A stretch of 64,000 nucleotides of DNA from Bacillota bacterium (GTDB lineage Bacteria > Bacillota > Clostridia > Lachnospirales > Lachnospiraceae): positions 1 through 64,000 of the forward strand of contig CABJAN010000013.1 of assembly GCA_902363515.1 (NCBI GenBank). Direction: 5' to 3'. The translations under genes and the position numbers were made by a program. Shown one piece after another: positions 25,284 to 33,647 of this stretch. Positions within the stretch are counted from its first letter, which is position 1, and every line of letters starts with the position of its first letter. The notes beneath the pieces were generated by a model. That model was not told the DNA's origin and did no database searches. It saw nothing but the letters and a program-made list of their open reading frames with translations.

Positions 25284-26576
25284 TTATTCGAATTCTATAG
25301 TAGCCACCGGCTTAGGTGTGATTTCGTAGCATACTCTGCTTACGCTTGGAACTTCCGCTGTGATTCTTGCGCAGATTCTTTCCAGGATATCATAATCAAT
25401 TCTCTCAATGGATGCTGTCATGGCATCAATGGTGTTTACTGCACGAATGACTACCATGTATCCCATGCTTCTTGCGTTATCTCTTACACCAACGGCTTTG
25501 AAATCTGGTACTACAGTAAAATACTGCCATACTTTCTTGTCCAGTCCTGTTTTTGCAAATTCTTCACGAAGAATTGCATCGGATTCGCGAAGTGCCTCCA
25601 GGCGGTCACGGGTAATAGCTCCAAGGCATCTTACACCAAGGCCCGGTCCTGGGAATGGCTGACGGTAAACCATTTCTGCCGGAAGGCCAAGTTCCAGACC
25701 ACAGGCGCGAACTTCGTCTTTGAAAAGCTGTTTCAGAGGCTCTACCAGTTCAAACTGCAGGTCTTCCGGAAGTCCTCCTACGTTGTGATGGGATTTTACG
25801 CATTTTGCTGTTTTGGTACCGCTTTCAATAATGTCCGGGTAAATGGTTCCCTGTCCCAGGAAATCAATTCCTTCCAGTTTTCTTGCTTCTTCTTCAAAAA
25901 CGCGGATAAATTCACCGCCAATAATTTTTCTCTTTTCTTCCGGGTCTGCTACGTTTTCCAGTTTTCCAAGGAAACGTTCTGTAGCGTCTACATAGATAAG
26001 GTTGGCATGAAGTTCATCGCGGAATACCTTTACAACGCTTTCGGATTCGTTTTTACGCATTAATCCATGGTTTACATGAACACATACCAACTGCTGTCCG
26101 ATTGCTTTAATCAGCATAGCAGCAACTACAGAAGAGTCTACTCCACCGGATAAAGCCAGAAGCACTTTTCTGTCTCCAACCTGCTTGCGGATAAGCTCTA
26201 CCTGGTCTGCGATAAAGTTTTTCATGTTCCAGTTTGCTTCTGCTTTACATTCCTGGAAAACAAAGTTCTTTAATGTTTCTGTATCTGGAAGTGTCTGAAG
26301 CTGTTTTTCACATTTAGACTGAGGATAGTCCACAGAAATCATAGGGATTCCAAGGCTGTACAATTCTTCTCTTACCTGTACTTCCTCTCCGTCTACCACG
26401 CGGTTCTCGCCACCATTTAAAATAATACCTTTTACGTTGTCCAGTTTCTGAAGCTCTTCCACTGTAATATCATGTGGATGAATTTCGCTGTAAACGCCTA
26501 ATGCACGGATTTCTCTGGCTAATACCGTATTCTCTGTACTTCCCAGGTCCAGAATAACAATCATATCCTGTTTCAT
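25284..26576 (-). CDS. guaA: GMP synthase with degenerate, shortened glutamine amidotransferase domain
   Basis: 430 residues against ~510-525 for normal GuaA. The ATP-pyrophosphatase part is intact: LLALSGGVDSSVVAAML, VHVNHGLMRKNES, QGTIYPDIIESG, RQPFPGPGLGVRCLGAITRDR, and the C-terminal ITPKPVATIEFE. The N-terminal amidotransferase begins normally (VILDLGSTENTVLAREIRALG; GIILNGGENRVVDG) but passes from LGIPMISVDYPQS straight to LKNFVFQECKAEANW. The segment that should carry the catalytic Cys (GxCxGxQ) and the His-Glu of the triad is missing. The enzyme should convert XMP to GMP with free ammonia only, or use ammonia from a partner. ATG 26576 has AAGGAG; an ATG 21 bases earlier lacks it. Confidence 0.93.
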   Translation of the reverse strand: MKQDMIVILDLGSTENTVLAREIRALGVYSEIHPHDITVEELQKLDNVKGIILNGGENRVVDGEEVQVREELYSLGIPMISVDYPQSKCEKQLQTLPDTETLKNFVFQECKAEANWNMKNFIADQVELIRKQVGDRKVLLALSGGVDSSVVAAMLIKAIGQQLVCVHVNHGLMRKNESESVVKVFRDELHANLIYVDATERFLGKLENVADPEEKRKIIGGEFIRVFEEEARKLEGIDFLGQGTIYPDIIESGTKTAKCVKSHHNVGGLPEDLQFELVEPLKQLFKDEVRACGLELGLPAEMVYRQPFPGPGLGVRCLGAITRDRLEALRESDAILREEFAKTGLDKKVWQYFTVVPDFKAVGVRDNARSMGYMVVIRAVNTIDAMTASIERIDYDILERICARITAEVPSVSRVCYEITPKPVATIEFE

Positions 26577-26646
26577 TGTCTGATTCTCCTTTTCCATTTT
26601 AATATATTTCTTTGAATACTTGATACACTAAATTTAAGTATGCTTT

Positions 26647-26675
26647 ATTATAACCTTAATTTTCCAAAGGTGCAA
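26647..26675 (-). promoter_or_regulatory. Promoter of guaA inside the end of the MATE gene
   Basis: TTGCAC (26675-26670) and TATAAT (26652-26647) are 17 bases apart on the minus strand, ~70 bases before the start codon. The -35 lies within the last codons of the upstream MATE gene. Confidence 0.6.
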
Positions 26676-28023
26676 TTTCTTTCTTATATACATGGCGAAT
26701 AAATGCAGCGCTCATGAATACAGAGAAGATTTCTGCAATAGGAAATGCCCACCATACCCAGTGCAGCCCGCCTACTTTTGCAAGTACATAGGCTACCGGC
26801 AGCAACACACAAAGCTGACGCACCAGTGACACCCATAAGCTCAGCACTCCATGTCCAAGTGCCTGGAATACAGAAGAGCATACAATACAGAATCCTGCAA
26901 ACACGAAACAAATGCTCAGTGTCCGCAAAGCAGGAATCCCGATTTCCTTCATAGTTGCAGATGCATTAAAAATATCCAGCAACTGTGCCGGGAACAACTG
27001 GAAAATCACAGCCCCCACAAACATAACCCCCACCGCATAACATGCGCTGTAAATAATGGTTTTGGTAATTCGTTTTTTCTGCCGCGCACCGTAATTATAA
27101 GCTACAATGGGCACCATACCGTTATTCAGACCGAATACCGGCATGAAGACAAAGCTCTGGAGCTTGAAATACACACCGAAAACTGCGGTTGCGGTAGAAG
27201 AAAATGCGATTAAAATTTTGTTTATTCCAAAGGTCATCACAGAACCTATAGAAGACATTACAATAGAAGGAACGCCTACTGCATAAATTCCCTTTATAAT
27301 ATGTCCTGATACTTTAAATCCCTTCCAGGTCAGATGAATCTCCGTATTCTTTTTCTTATTCAGAACAAAGCCAACGATACTTGCAATAATCTGCCCTGCT
27401 ACAGTAGCTGCCGCAGCGCCTGCTACTTCCATACGCGGGAATCCAAATAATCCGAAAATCATAATCGGGTCTAAAATAATATTAATGATTGCGCCAAGAG
27501 ACTGGCTAATCATGGTATACATGGTTTTTCCTGTTGACTGCAGCAATCTCTCAAAAGTAACCTGCAAGAACAAACCAAAGGAAAAGATACAGCAAATCTG
27601 CAAATATTGAGTTCCGTATTTTACAATCTGTGGATCCTGGGTCTGAACGCGCATAAACATTCCGGCTCCCACAACACCCAGCACTGCAAATACCAGATAG
27701 CTGAGAACAGCCAGAAGTACGCCATGATTTGCTGCCTGATTTGCTCTCTCATACTCTCTTTCTCCCAGGCTTCTGGACAACAGCGCATTAATACCAACTC
27801 CGGTTCCAACACCCACAGAAATCATTAAATTCTGTATAGGGAATACCAATGATACCGCTGTCAGGGCATTTTCATTAAGCTGCGCCACAAACATACTGTC
27901 TACTACATTATAAAGAGCCTGTACCAGCATAGAAATCATCATGGGTACAGACATGGACAACAGCAGACGGTTCACCGGCATAACACCCATCTTATTTTCT
28001 TTTTGACTTACTTGTGCTTCCAT
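26656..28023 (-). CDS. MATE-family efflux transporter (second copy)
   Basis: 455 residues with ~12 membrane segments. The start of the transporter fold is NRLLLSMSVPMMISMLVQALYNVVDSMFVAQL, with VGVGTGVGINALLSRSLGEREYE next, both family hallmarks. It is only distantly similar to the other MATE protein here, so the two are not a recent duplication. The start at 28023 lies inside the upstream exonuclease gene (32-base overlap) with GAGGA about 13 bases before; ATG 27990 is an alternative. The substrate is unknown. Confidence 0.9.
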   Translation of the reverse strand: MEAQVSQKENKMGVMPVNRLLLSMSVPMMISMLVQALYNVVDSMFVAQLNENALTAVSLVFPIQNLMISVGVGTGVGINALLSRSLGEREYERANQAANHGVLLAVLSYLVFAVLGVVGAGMFMRVQTQDPQIVKYGTQYLQICCIFSFGLFLQVTFERLLQSTGKTMYTMISQSLGAIINIILDPIMIFGLFGFPRMEVAGAAAATVAGQIIASIVGFVLNKKKNTEIHLTWKGFKVSGHIIKGIYAVGVPSIVMSSIGSVMTFGINKILIAFSSTATAVFGVYFKLQSFVFMPVFGLNNGMVPIVAYNYGARQKKRITKTIIYSACYAVGVMFVGAVIFQLFPAQLLDIFNASATMKEIGIPALRTLSICFVFAGFCIVCSSVFQALGHGVLSLWVSLVRQLCVLLPVAYVLAKVGGLHWVWWAFPIAEIFSVFMSAAFIRHVYKKEIAPLEN

Positions 28024-29011
28024 ATAAAGACGTTTTTCCTCCTCTTTCTGTTTTTTCTTCTTTTTCCTGATGCCTCTTCATACGCCGCTTTTTTCGGAGA
28101 AGTTCTTTTTTCTCCCTTATGGCAGCGGCCTCCTCTAAATCAATGAGTTTTAAGGTTTTAATCACATAATACTTTCCCTCATCTGTTTTTTTCATACGGA
28201 TTTTCCCCTTAAAATATCCATGTTCCGGACAAAATGCCAGACACAGGTTCGACTTTGGATTTACTGAGAACCACCGCACTTTCTTCCGGGCTGTCTCGCC
28301 GCAGAGAAAACATTTTGTTCTGGTAACTTCTCTTTCCTTCATAGCATCTTCTTTAGAAGGAAATTCTCTGGAAATAAATTTAGAATATCCGGGATAAATT
28401 ATTTGAATTTCCTGGCTCCTGGATTTTGGATTTTGATAACAGTCAATAGATTCATATTCTTCCACTGCCGCTTTTGGCAATTTCTGAAAGATTTCCGCTG
28501 TGTAATACGCATCATTTAACGCCCTGTGAAACTTGCCTTCTTTTCCTTCATCCAGAAAATCAATGGCATATTCTAAAGACCTGGACGTTTTTTCACCCTC
28601 ATAAACAAGGCCAAACAGCTTCTGAATATCATAATAAAACACAGGGCCTTTTAAAAGATACAGCAGATTGTAGTATTTCAGATTTCTCTGCAGCTCTACC
28701 AAATCAGAAGAGCCCCAGGTACAGAATTTTGCATCTTCCCCGCACCAGGCAAAAAATTTCTTCACTGCCTTTGGAAAGGGACATCCCCGGTTCAGAGCCC
28801 TTGCATCCAAATCCAGGATTTCTCTGGTGCGGAAATGAAGTTTTTTATACACTGCGGGCTTAATGACTTCCTGAAAGGAATCCACGATTTTCCGGTTTTC
28901 ATCCAGCTTTACAGCACCGATTTCCAGAATTTCAAAAGGAAGTCTCCGGTTCTCCCGTTCTTTTCCATAAGGGCATTGATTCCACTCTAAATCAAAAACA
29001 ATATAATTCAT
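27992..29011 (-). CDS. DEDDh 3'-5' exonuclease (ERI-1/KapD-like)
   Basis: 339 residues. The exonuclease domain has motif I FDLEWNQ, motif II near the CTWGSSDLVELQRN stretch, and motif III HRALNDAYYTAEIF (H...D). The order matches DEDDh exonucleases of the ERI-1 type. The C-terminal half has a CFLCGE...CPEHGY set of cysteines that may bind zinc, and it ends in a highly basic tail (KKELLRKKRRMKRHQEKEEK). The nucleic acid substrate is unknown. ATG 29011 with AAAGGTG upstream is preferred over a TTG 21 bases earlier. Confidence 0.8.
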   Translation of the reverse strand: MNYIVFDLEWNQCPYGKERENRRLPFEILEIGAVKLDENRKIVDSFQEVIKPAVYKKLHFRTREILDLDARALNRGCPFPKAVKKFFAWCGEDAKFCTWGSSDLVELQRNLKYYNLLYLLKGPVFYYDIQKLFGLVYEGEKTSRSLEYAIDFLDEGKEGKFHRALNDAYYTAEIFQKLPKAAVEEYESIDCYQNPKSRSQEIQIIYPGYSKFISREFPSKEDAMKEREVTRTKCFLCGETARKKVRWFSVNPKSNLCLAFCPEHGYFKGKIRMKKTDEGKYYVIKTLKLIDLEEAAAIREKKELLRKKRRMKRHQEKEEKTERGGKTSLYGSTSKSKRK

Positions 29012-29177
29012 ATCAGCACCTTTCTTTCTCAATCCCTTCTTGACTTATCAATTCTAGCAAAATATTTTTTACAAGTCAATGTACGAAACTGGCTTCTATT
29101 CTTCATACTACACTTTGTATGAAGGCTTTCAAAAAAATGCTTCACTTTATAGCATGTTGCACAAGGTCTTTTTCTGA

Positions 29178-29183
29178 TACAAT
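29178..29183 (+). promoter_or_regulatory. Possible -10 of the corrinoid cluster promoter
   Basis: TACAAT lies ~38 bases before the first gene, with GTTGCA 16 bases upstream as a weak -35. It is the only candidate in the 29012-29220 gap between divergent genes. Confidence 0.35.
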
Positions 29184-29220
29184 ACAGTTAGAAAGTTTTA
29201 AGAAGGAGGCTTGCAATACC

Positions 29221-30039
29221 ATGATAATTATTGGGGAAAAAATCAACGGTTCCATTCCTTCTGTGGCGGACGCCATTGCCAGACGGGATGCAGATTTTAT
29301 TAAAAACAGAGCAAAAATGCAGGCTGAGGCAAACGCTTCCTTTATTGACTGCTGCGCTTCTGTTCCGGAAGATATTGAAGTAGAAACATTAAAATGGATG
29401 ATTGATTGTATTCAGGAAGTCACGGACCTGCCAATCTCCATTGACAGTCCAAGCGCTGATGTGCTGGCACAGGTGTATACACATTGTAAACGCCCCGGAC
29501 TTTTCAATTCTGTTTCCGGAGAAGGTGACAAAATCGATAAAATCTTCCCGATTATGGCAAAGGAAGAAAACAAAAAATGGGAAGTAATTGCTCTTTTAAG
29601 TGACAATACAGGAATTCCCAAAACAGCCCAGGACCGGCTTCGCGTTTTCAAACACATTATGGAGAAGGCGAAAGAATACGGAATCTCTCCAAGCAGAATA
29701 CATATTGACCCGCTAGTTGAGATGCTGTGTACTTCTGAAGATGGCATTGCTATGAATGTGGAAGTAATTTCTACTATCAGAAAGGAATATCCATCCATTC
29801 ATATCACTGCTGCAATCAGTAATATTTCTTTTAACCTGCCTGTCAGAAAGCTGATTAACTGCTGTTTCCTCACTCTTGCTATGAATGCAGGACTGGACAG
29901 CGCGATTTTAGACCCTGTAAACAGAGATATGCTGGGACATATTTATGCCACTGAAGCTCTGCTGGGACTGGATGATTACTGCATGGAATATATCGGAGCT
30001 TATCGCGAAGGTCTCATTGGACCTGCGCCCAAAAACTAA
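29221..30039 (+). CDS. Pterin-binding methyltransferase (methylcorrinoid:tetrahydrofolate type)
   Basis: 272 residues forming a dihydropteroate-synthase-like TIM barrel: IIGEKINGSIPSVADAIARR, ASFIDCCASVPEDIEVETLKWM, PISIDSPSADVL, and IHIDPLVEMLCTS. This is the family of AcsE, MtgA and MtvA enzymes that pass a methyl group between tetrahydrofolate and a corrinoid protein (methyltransferase II in O- and N-demethylase systems). The ATG follows AAGGAGG at 11 bases. It is followed directly by a corrinoid protein gene, its expected partner. Confidence 0.88.
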   Translation: MIIIGEKINGSIPSVADAIARRDADFIKNRAKMQAEANASFIDCCASVPEDIEVETLKWMIDCIQEVTDLPISIDSPSADVLAQVYTHCKRPGLFNSVSGEGDKIDKIFPIMAKEENKKWEVIALLSDNTGIPKTAQDRLRVFKHIMEKAKEYGISPSRIHIDPLVEMLCTSEDGIAMNVEVISTIRKEYPSIHITAAISNISFNLPVRKLINCCFLTLAMNAGLDSAILDPVNRDMLGHIYATEALLGLDDYCMEYIGAYREGLIGPAPKN

Positions 30040-30077
30040 GAACTTAAAAGATTTTAAAATATGAAGGAGGATGTATT

Positions 30078-30710
30078 ATGAGTCAGATTCAAACTGTTGC
30101 GGATGCTGTTGCTGCTGGTAAAACAAAATTAGTAGGTGGTCTTGTTCAGGAAGCCCTGGATGGCGGATGTGATGCCGGAGAACTGTTAAACGCCATGATT
30201 GACGCTATGGGACTGGTTGGTGAACGTTTTAAAAAGAATGAAATCTTTGTTCCTGAAATGCTTATTGCCGCAAAGGCCATGAAAAAAGGTGTAGAAGTAT
30301 TGAAGCCACATCTTGCAGGCGACAATACTACCATGTACGGAAAAATGATTATCGGTACAGTTTCCGGTGACCTTCATGATATCGGAAAAAATCTTGTAGC
30401 TATGATGATTGAAAGTGCTGGATTTGAAGTTATCGACCTTGGAGTAGACGTTTCTGTAAGCAAATTTATGGAAGCCATTGAAGCAAACCCGGATGTAAAA
30501 ATTGTAGGACTTTCTGCACTGCTTACAACAACCATGCCTTCTTTGAAGGAAACGGTTGCTGCATTAAATGAAGCTCCATTCCGTTCAAACATTAAAGTTA
30601 TGGTAGGCGGAGCTCCTATTACTCAGGAATTTGCAGATGAAATCGGCGCAGATGCTTACACTCCTGACGCTGCTTCTGCTGCACAGAAAGCAAAAGAACT
30701 GGCAGCTTAG
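30078..30710 (+). CDS. Corrinoid (B12-binding) protein, MtaC/MtvC type
   Basis: 210 residues. The helical cap domain (about 1-85) has FVPEMLIAAKAMKKGVEVLKP. The B12-binding Rossmann domain has GTVSGDLHDIGKNLV with the cobalt-ligating His100, VIDLGVDV, GLSALLTTTM and MVGGAPI. It carries the methyl group between a substrate methyltransferase and the pterin enzyme upstream. GGAGG precedes the ATG. A second corrinoid protein lies at 32985. Confidence 0.93.
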   Translation: MSQIQTVADAVAAGKTKLVGGLVQEALDGGCDAGELLNAMIDAMGLVGERFKKNEIFVPEMLIAAKAMKKGVEVLKPHLAGDNTTMYGKMIIGTVSGDLHDIGKNLVAMMIESAGFEVIDLGVDVSVSKFMEAIEANPDVKIVGLSALLTTTMPSLKETVAALNEAPFRSNIKVMVGGAPITQEFADEIGADAYTPDAASAAQKAKELAA

Positions 30711-30742
30711 TGTGCAGTAATACTTTTTCAGTTGTAACTTTT

Positions 30743-30785
30743 GGACTGCCCGGACAATTTTTTTGTCTGCGGCAGTCCTTTTTTT
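30743..30785 (+). terminator. Intrinsic terminator between the corrinoid protein and the RACo-like activator
   Basis: GGACTGCC pairs with GGCAGTCC, with a second inner stem (GGACA/TGTCT-like), and seven T residues follow. It sits inside what otherwise looks like one operon. Partial termination would give far more corrinoid protein than activator, which suits a catalytic activator. Confidence 0.85.
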
Positions 30786-30819
30786 GATATACTTTCCTTA
30801 TGGAAGGAGGAGATTCTTT

Positions 30820-32388
30820 ATGAAACAAACCTATGTCCTTCACTTTGTACAGGAACAACTTTCTTTGGAGGTGGAAGAAGGAACTACGGTTATGAATGCT
30901 TTAAAGGCAGCCAATATTTTTCTGGATGCCCCTTGTGGCGGAAAAGGCACCTGTCATAAATGTCTGGTACAAATTTCTTCTGATTCTGCTTCCTGGAAAA
31001 CAGTGAAAGCCTGCCAGACCAAAATCAGCAGTTCCCTGTACATAGACACTGCAAAAAGTAAAAGGAAACACCGGATTCTCACAGAAGCTGCTGCCCGTTC
31101 TGTGCCTTATCTTCCCTCTGCAAAGATATCAGAAGAGCTTCCCTGTTATCTTGCAGCTTTTGACATTGGTACGACCACCATTGCCTCCTATTTGCTGGAT
31201 GGCCATACCGGCAAACAGCTTGGCACTGCCAGTTGTGTCAATCCCCAGGCTGCCTATGGCGCAGACGTCATTTCAAGGGCAGATTATACCATGCATCACG
31301 GATTTGATGATTTAACCGGTTGTGTCCGAAAAGCTATTAATGATTTGCTTCAGGAACTGGCCCATGCTGCCAGTATCCAGGTGGAAGAAATTCTCCAGAT
31401 TTGTCTGGTGGGAAATACCTGTATGCACCATATTTTCTTCCAATACCCCATGAATTCTCTGGTTCTGGCGCCTTACGTTCCTTATCAGAAAGGATTGACA
31501 AAAGGAAAAGCTGCTGATTTTCAGATTCATATTCACCCGGAAGGAGAATTAATTTTTCTTCCTGTGATTGCCGGTTTTGTTGGCGCAGATACCATGGGCT
31601 GTCTGCTGGCTGTCCGCCCGGATTTAAAGGAAGAAATCACGCTTATGATTGATATTGGCACCAACGGAGAACTGGTTCTTGGAAACAGGGAACGGTTAGT
31701 TTGCTGTTCCACTGCCGCCGGCCCTGCCTTTGAAGGGGCAAAGATTGAATGTGGCATGCGTGGTGCACAAGGGGCCATTGACCATGTTTTCTGGGATAAG
31801 GAAGGTTTTCGTTTCTCAGTAATCGGAGATGGAAAGCCCAGGGGCATCTGTGGCTCCGGTCTTATTGATGCCATTGCCTGTCTGCGAAAACAGGGACTGA
31901 TTGACGAAACGGGACATATGCTGTCCTGCCAGGAGGCTGCAGAGGTGTGCGGTGCAGAAATCGCCGCTCATATGATACAAAAGGAAAATATGACTGCATT
32001 TTTATTTGACCCTCATGCACCCCAGGTATATCTTACCCAAAAAGACGTCCGGGAAGTACAGCTTGCCAAAGGAGCTATTTCCGCGGGGATTTTGCTTCTT
32101 GAGAAGTATCTTGGCATTACCCATGAAGACATTCAAACGATTTACATTGCCGGAGCCTTTGGTAATTATATGAACCCGGAAAACGCCTGCAACATTGGTT
32201 TACTCCCAGCTGCCTTAAAAACCCGGATTCAATCCATTGGAAATGCTGCAGGAGAAGGGGCAAAAATTGCTCTTCTAAACAAAGAAGAACTGGCTGAAAC
32301 GGTTCGTCTGTCTCAACAGGTAGAATTTCTGGAGCTGGCTGCAATTCCTGAATTTCAGGACTGTTTTGTGGACGAATTAGAATTTTAA
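30820..32388 (+). CDS. RACo-type reductive activator of corrinoid proteins (2Fe-2S/ASKHA)
   Basis: 522 residues. The N-terminal 2Fe-2S domain has Cys39, Cys45, Cys48 (APCGGKGTCHKC) and Cys65. A linker follows, then the ASKHA ATPase domain: AAFDIGTTTIASYLLDG, VGNTCMHHIF, MIDIGTNGELVLGN and IYIAGAFGNYMNPENA. This is the RACo/RamA-like design: ATP-driven reduction of the inactive Co(II) corrinoid to Co(I). The ATG at 30820 has AAGGAGG; upstream in-frame codons lie within the terminator region. It sits between two corrinoid protein genes, its likely clients. Confidence 0.93.
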   Translation: MKQTYVLHFVQEQLSLEVEEGTTVMNALKAANIFLDAPCGGKGTCHKCLVQISSDSASWKTVKACQTKISSSLYIDTAKSKRKHRILTEAAARSVPYLPSAKISEELPCYLAAFDIGTTTIASYLLDGHTGKQLGTASCVNPQAAYGADVISRADYTMHHGFDDLTGCVRKAINDLLQELAHAASIQVEEILQICLVGNTCMHHIFFQYPMNSLVLAPYVPYQKGLTKGKAADFQIHIHPEGELIFLPVIAGFVGADTMGCLLAVRPDLKEEITLMIDIGTNGELVLGNRERLVCCSTAAGPAFEGAKIECGMRGAQGAIDHVFWDKEGFRFSVIGDGKPRGICGSGLIDAIACLRKQGLIDETGHMLSCQEAAEVCGAEIAAHMIQKENMTAFLFDPHAPQVYLTQKDVREVQLAKGAISAGILLLEKYLGITHEDIQTIYIAGAFGNYMNPENACNIGLLPAALKTRIQSIGNAAGEGAKIALLNKEELAETVRLSQQVEFLELAAIPEFQDCFVDELEF

Positions 32389-32404
32389 AAGAAAGGACAA
32401 ACCT

Positions 32405-32944
32405 ATGATTGATTACAAGGAATTAGAAGTCATTGGAAAACAAACAGGTTTTACACATATTGCTCCTCTGGATTGCAGTACCATCCAGCTTTTGCCTGAA
32501 GTGCGGCAAATGTGTGCCAACAACACCTGTCATATGTATGGAAAAAACTGGTCCTGCCCTCCCGGCTGCGGAACTCTGAAAGAATGTGAAGCCCGGGTTC
32601 GCCAGTATACCCATGGGATTCTGGTACAGACCGTAGGTAATCTGGAAGATTCCATGGATGTGGAAACCATGATGGAAACAGAGGCTGAACATAAGAAACA
32701 TTTCTTTGCCCTGGAAGAACAATTAAGAGCAAAGTATCCCACAATGCTCCCCATTGGCGCCGGATGCTGTACCAGATGCAAGGAATGTACTTACCCGGAC
32801 AATCCCTGCCGCTTCCCGGACAAAACCTTTGCCTCCATGGAAGCCTACGGAATGCTGGTAACCCAGGTGTGCCAGGACAATAATCTTACCTATTATTACG
32901 GTCCCTGCACCATTACATATACCAGTTGTTTTTTACTGGAATAA
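32405..32944 (+). CDS. DUF2284 cysteine-rich metal-binding protein
   Basis: 179 residues with many cysteines: CANNTCHMYGKNWSCPPGCG near residue 40, then GCCTRCKECTYPDNPCRFP near residue 120. This is the DUF2284 pattern, often annotated as predicted metal-binding protein, and the spacing suggests iron-sulfur clusters. DUF2284 genes often sit next to corrinoid methyltransferase genes, as here, so it may take part in electron delivery to the activator; that is inference. Confidence 0.85.
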   Translation: MIDYKELEVIGKQTGFTHIAPLDCSTIQLLPEVRQMCANNTCHMYGKNWSCPPGCGTLKECEARVRQYTHGILVQTVGNLEDSMDVETMMETEAEHKKHFFALEEQLRAKYPTMLPIGAGCCTRCKECTYPDNPCRFPDKTFASMEAYGMLVTQVCQDNNLTYYYGPCTITYTSCFLLE

Positions 32945-32984
32945 AGGCTATAATGAAGAAAATGCGACATAGGAAGAATGCAGT

Positions 32985-33632
32985 ATGAGAAATGACAGTA
33001 GTTTATTAGAAGAAATCGGTAAGTCCGTAGAAAAAGGACATTATAAGACAACAGAAGAACTCATTACAAAGGCCATCAGGCAACATATCCCAGCTCTGGA
33101 AATCCTGGAAAAGGGTATGGTTCCTGCCATGCGTCAAATGGGTGAGCATTATAAAAATAATGAAGCGGATATCCCCAGAATTCTGGCTTCTGCCAGATGT
33201 ATGCGAAAAGGACTTGACCTCCTTACCCCAAACCTGGAGTCTGAGCGTGGGCTTTATGTAGGGACTGTAGTTTTAGGGACCGTAGAAGGTGATCTTCATG
33301 ATGTGGGAAAAAATCTGGTTGCCATTATGTTCCGCAGCGCCGGATTTAAAGTTATTGATCTTGGCGTGGATATCTCGGAAAAACAGTTTATCAAAGCGGT
33401 TCGACAAAATCCTGACGTCTCCATTGTCTGCCTTTCTTCCCTTCTGACCACTGCCTGTTCCAGTATGCAGCATGCTGTAAAAGCGATCCGGCAGTCTGAT
33501 ACCCAGCACCGGCTGAAAATTATGGTTGGAGGCGGCGCTGTGACAAAAGAATTTGCCGAACAAATCGGAGCGGACGGTTATTCGGAATCCGCAGTAGACG
33601 CCGCTGAACTGGCGAAAACCTTTATTGTATAA
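32985..33632 (+). CDS. Second corrinoid (B12-binding) protein
   Basis: 215 residues, same two-domain layout as the protein at 30078 and clearly homologous. The B12 motif is GTVEGDLHDVGKNLV with His105, followed by VIDLGVDI and MVGGGAVTKEF. The cap domain differs substantially (IPALEILEKGMVPAMRQMGEHYKNN), which suggests a different methyltransferase partner. AGGAAG lies 8 bases before the ATG. Confidence 0.9.
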   Translation: MRNDSSLLEEIGKSVEKGHYKTTEELITKAIRQHIPALEILEKGMVPAMRQMGEHYKNNEADIPRILASARCMRKGLDLLTPNLESERGLYVGTVVLGTVEGDLHDVGKNLVAIMFRSAGFKVIDLGVDISEKQFIKAVRQNPDVSIVCLSSLLTTACSSMQHAVKAIRQSDTQHRLKIMVGGGAVTKEFAEQIGADGYSESAVDAAELAKTFIV

Positions 33633-33647
33633 ACAGGAGGAGACATC

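Noticed and set aside
26598..26655. Purine riboswitch in front of guaA
   Set aside because: The leader is only ~70 bases and shows none of the conserved loop bases of purine aptamers.
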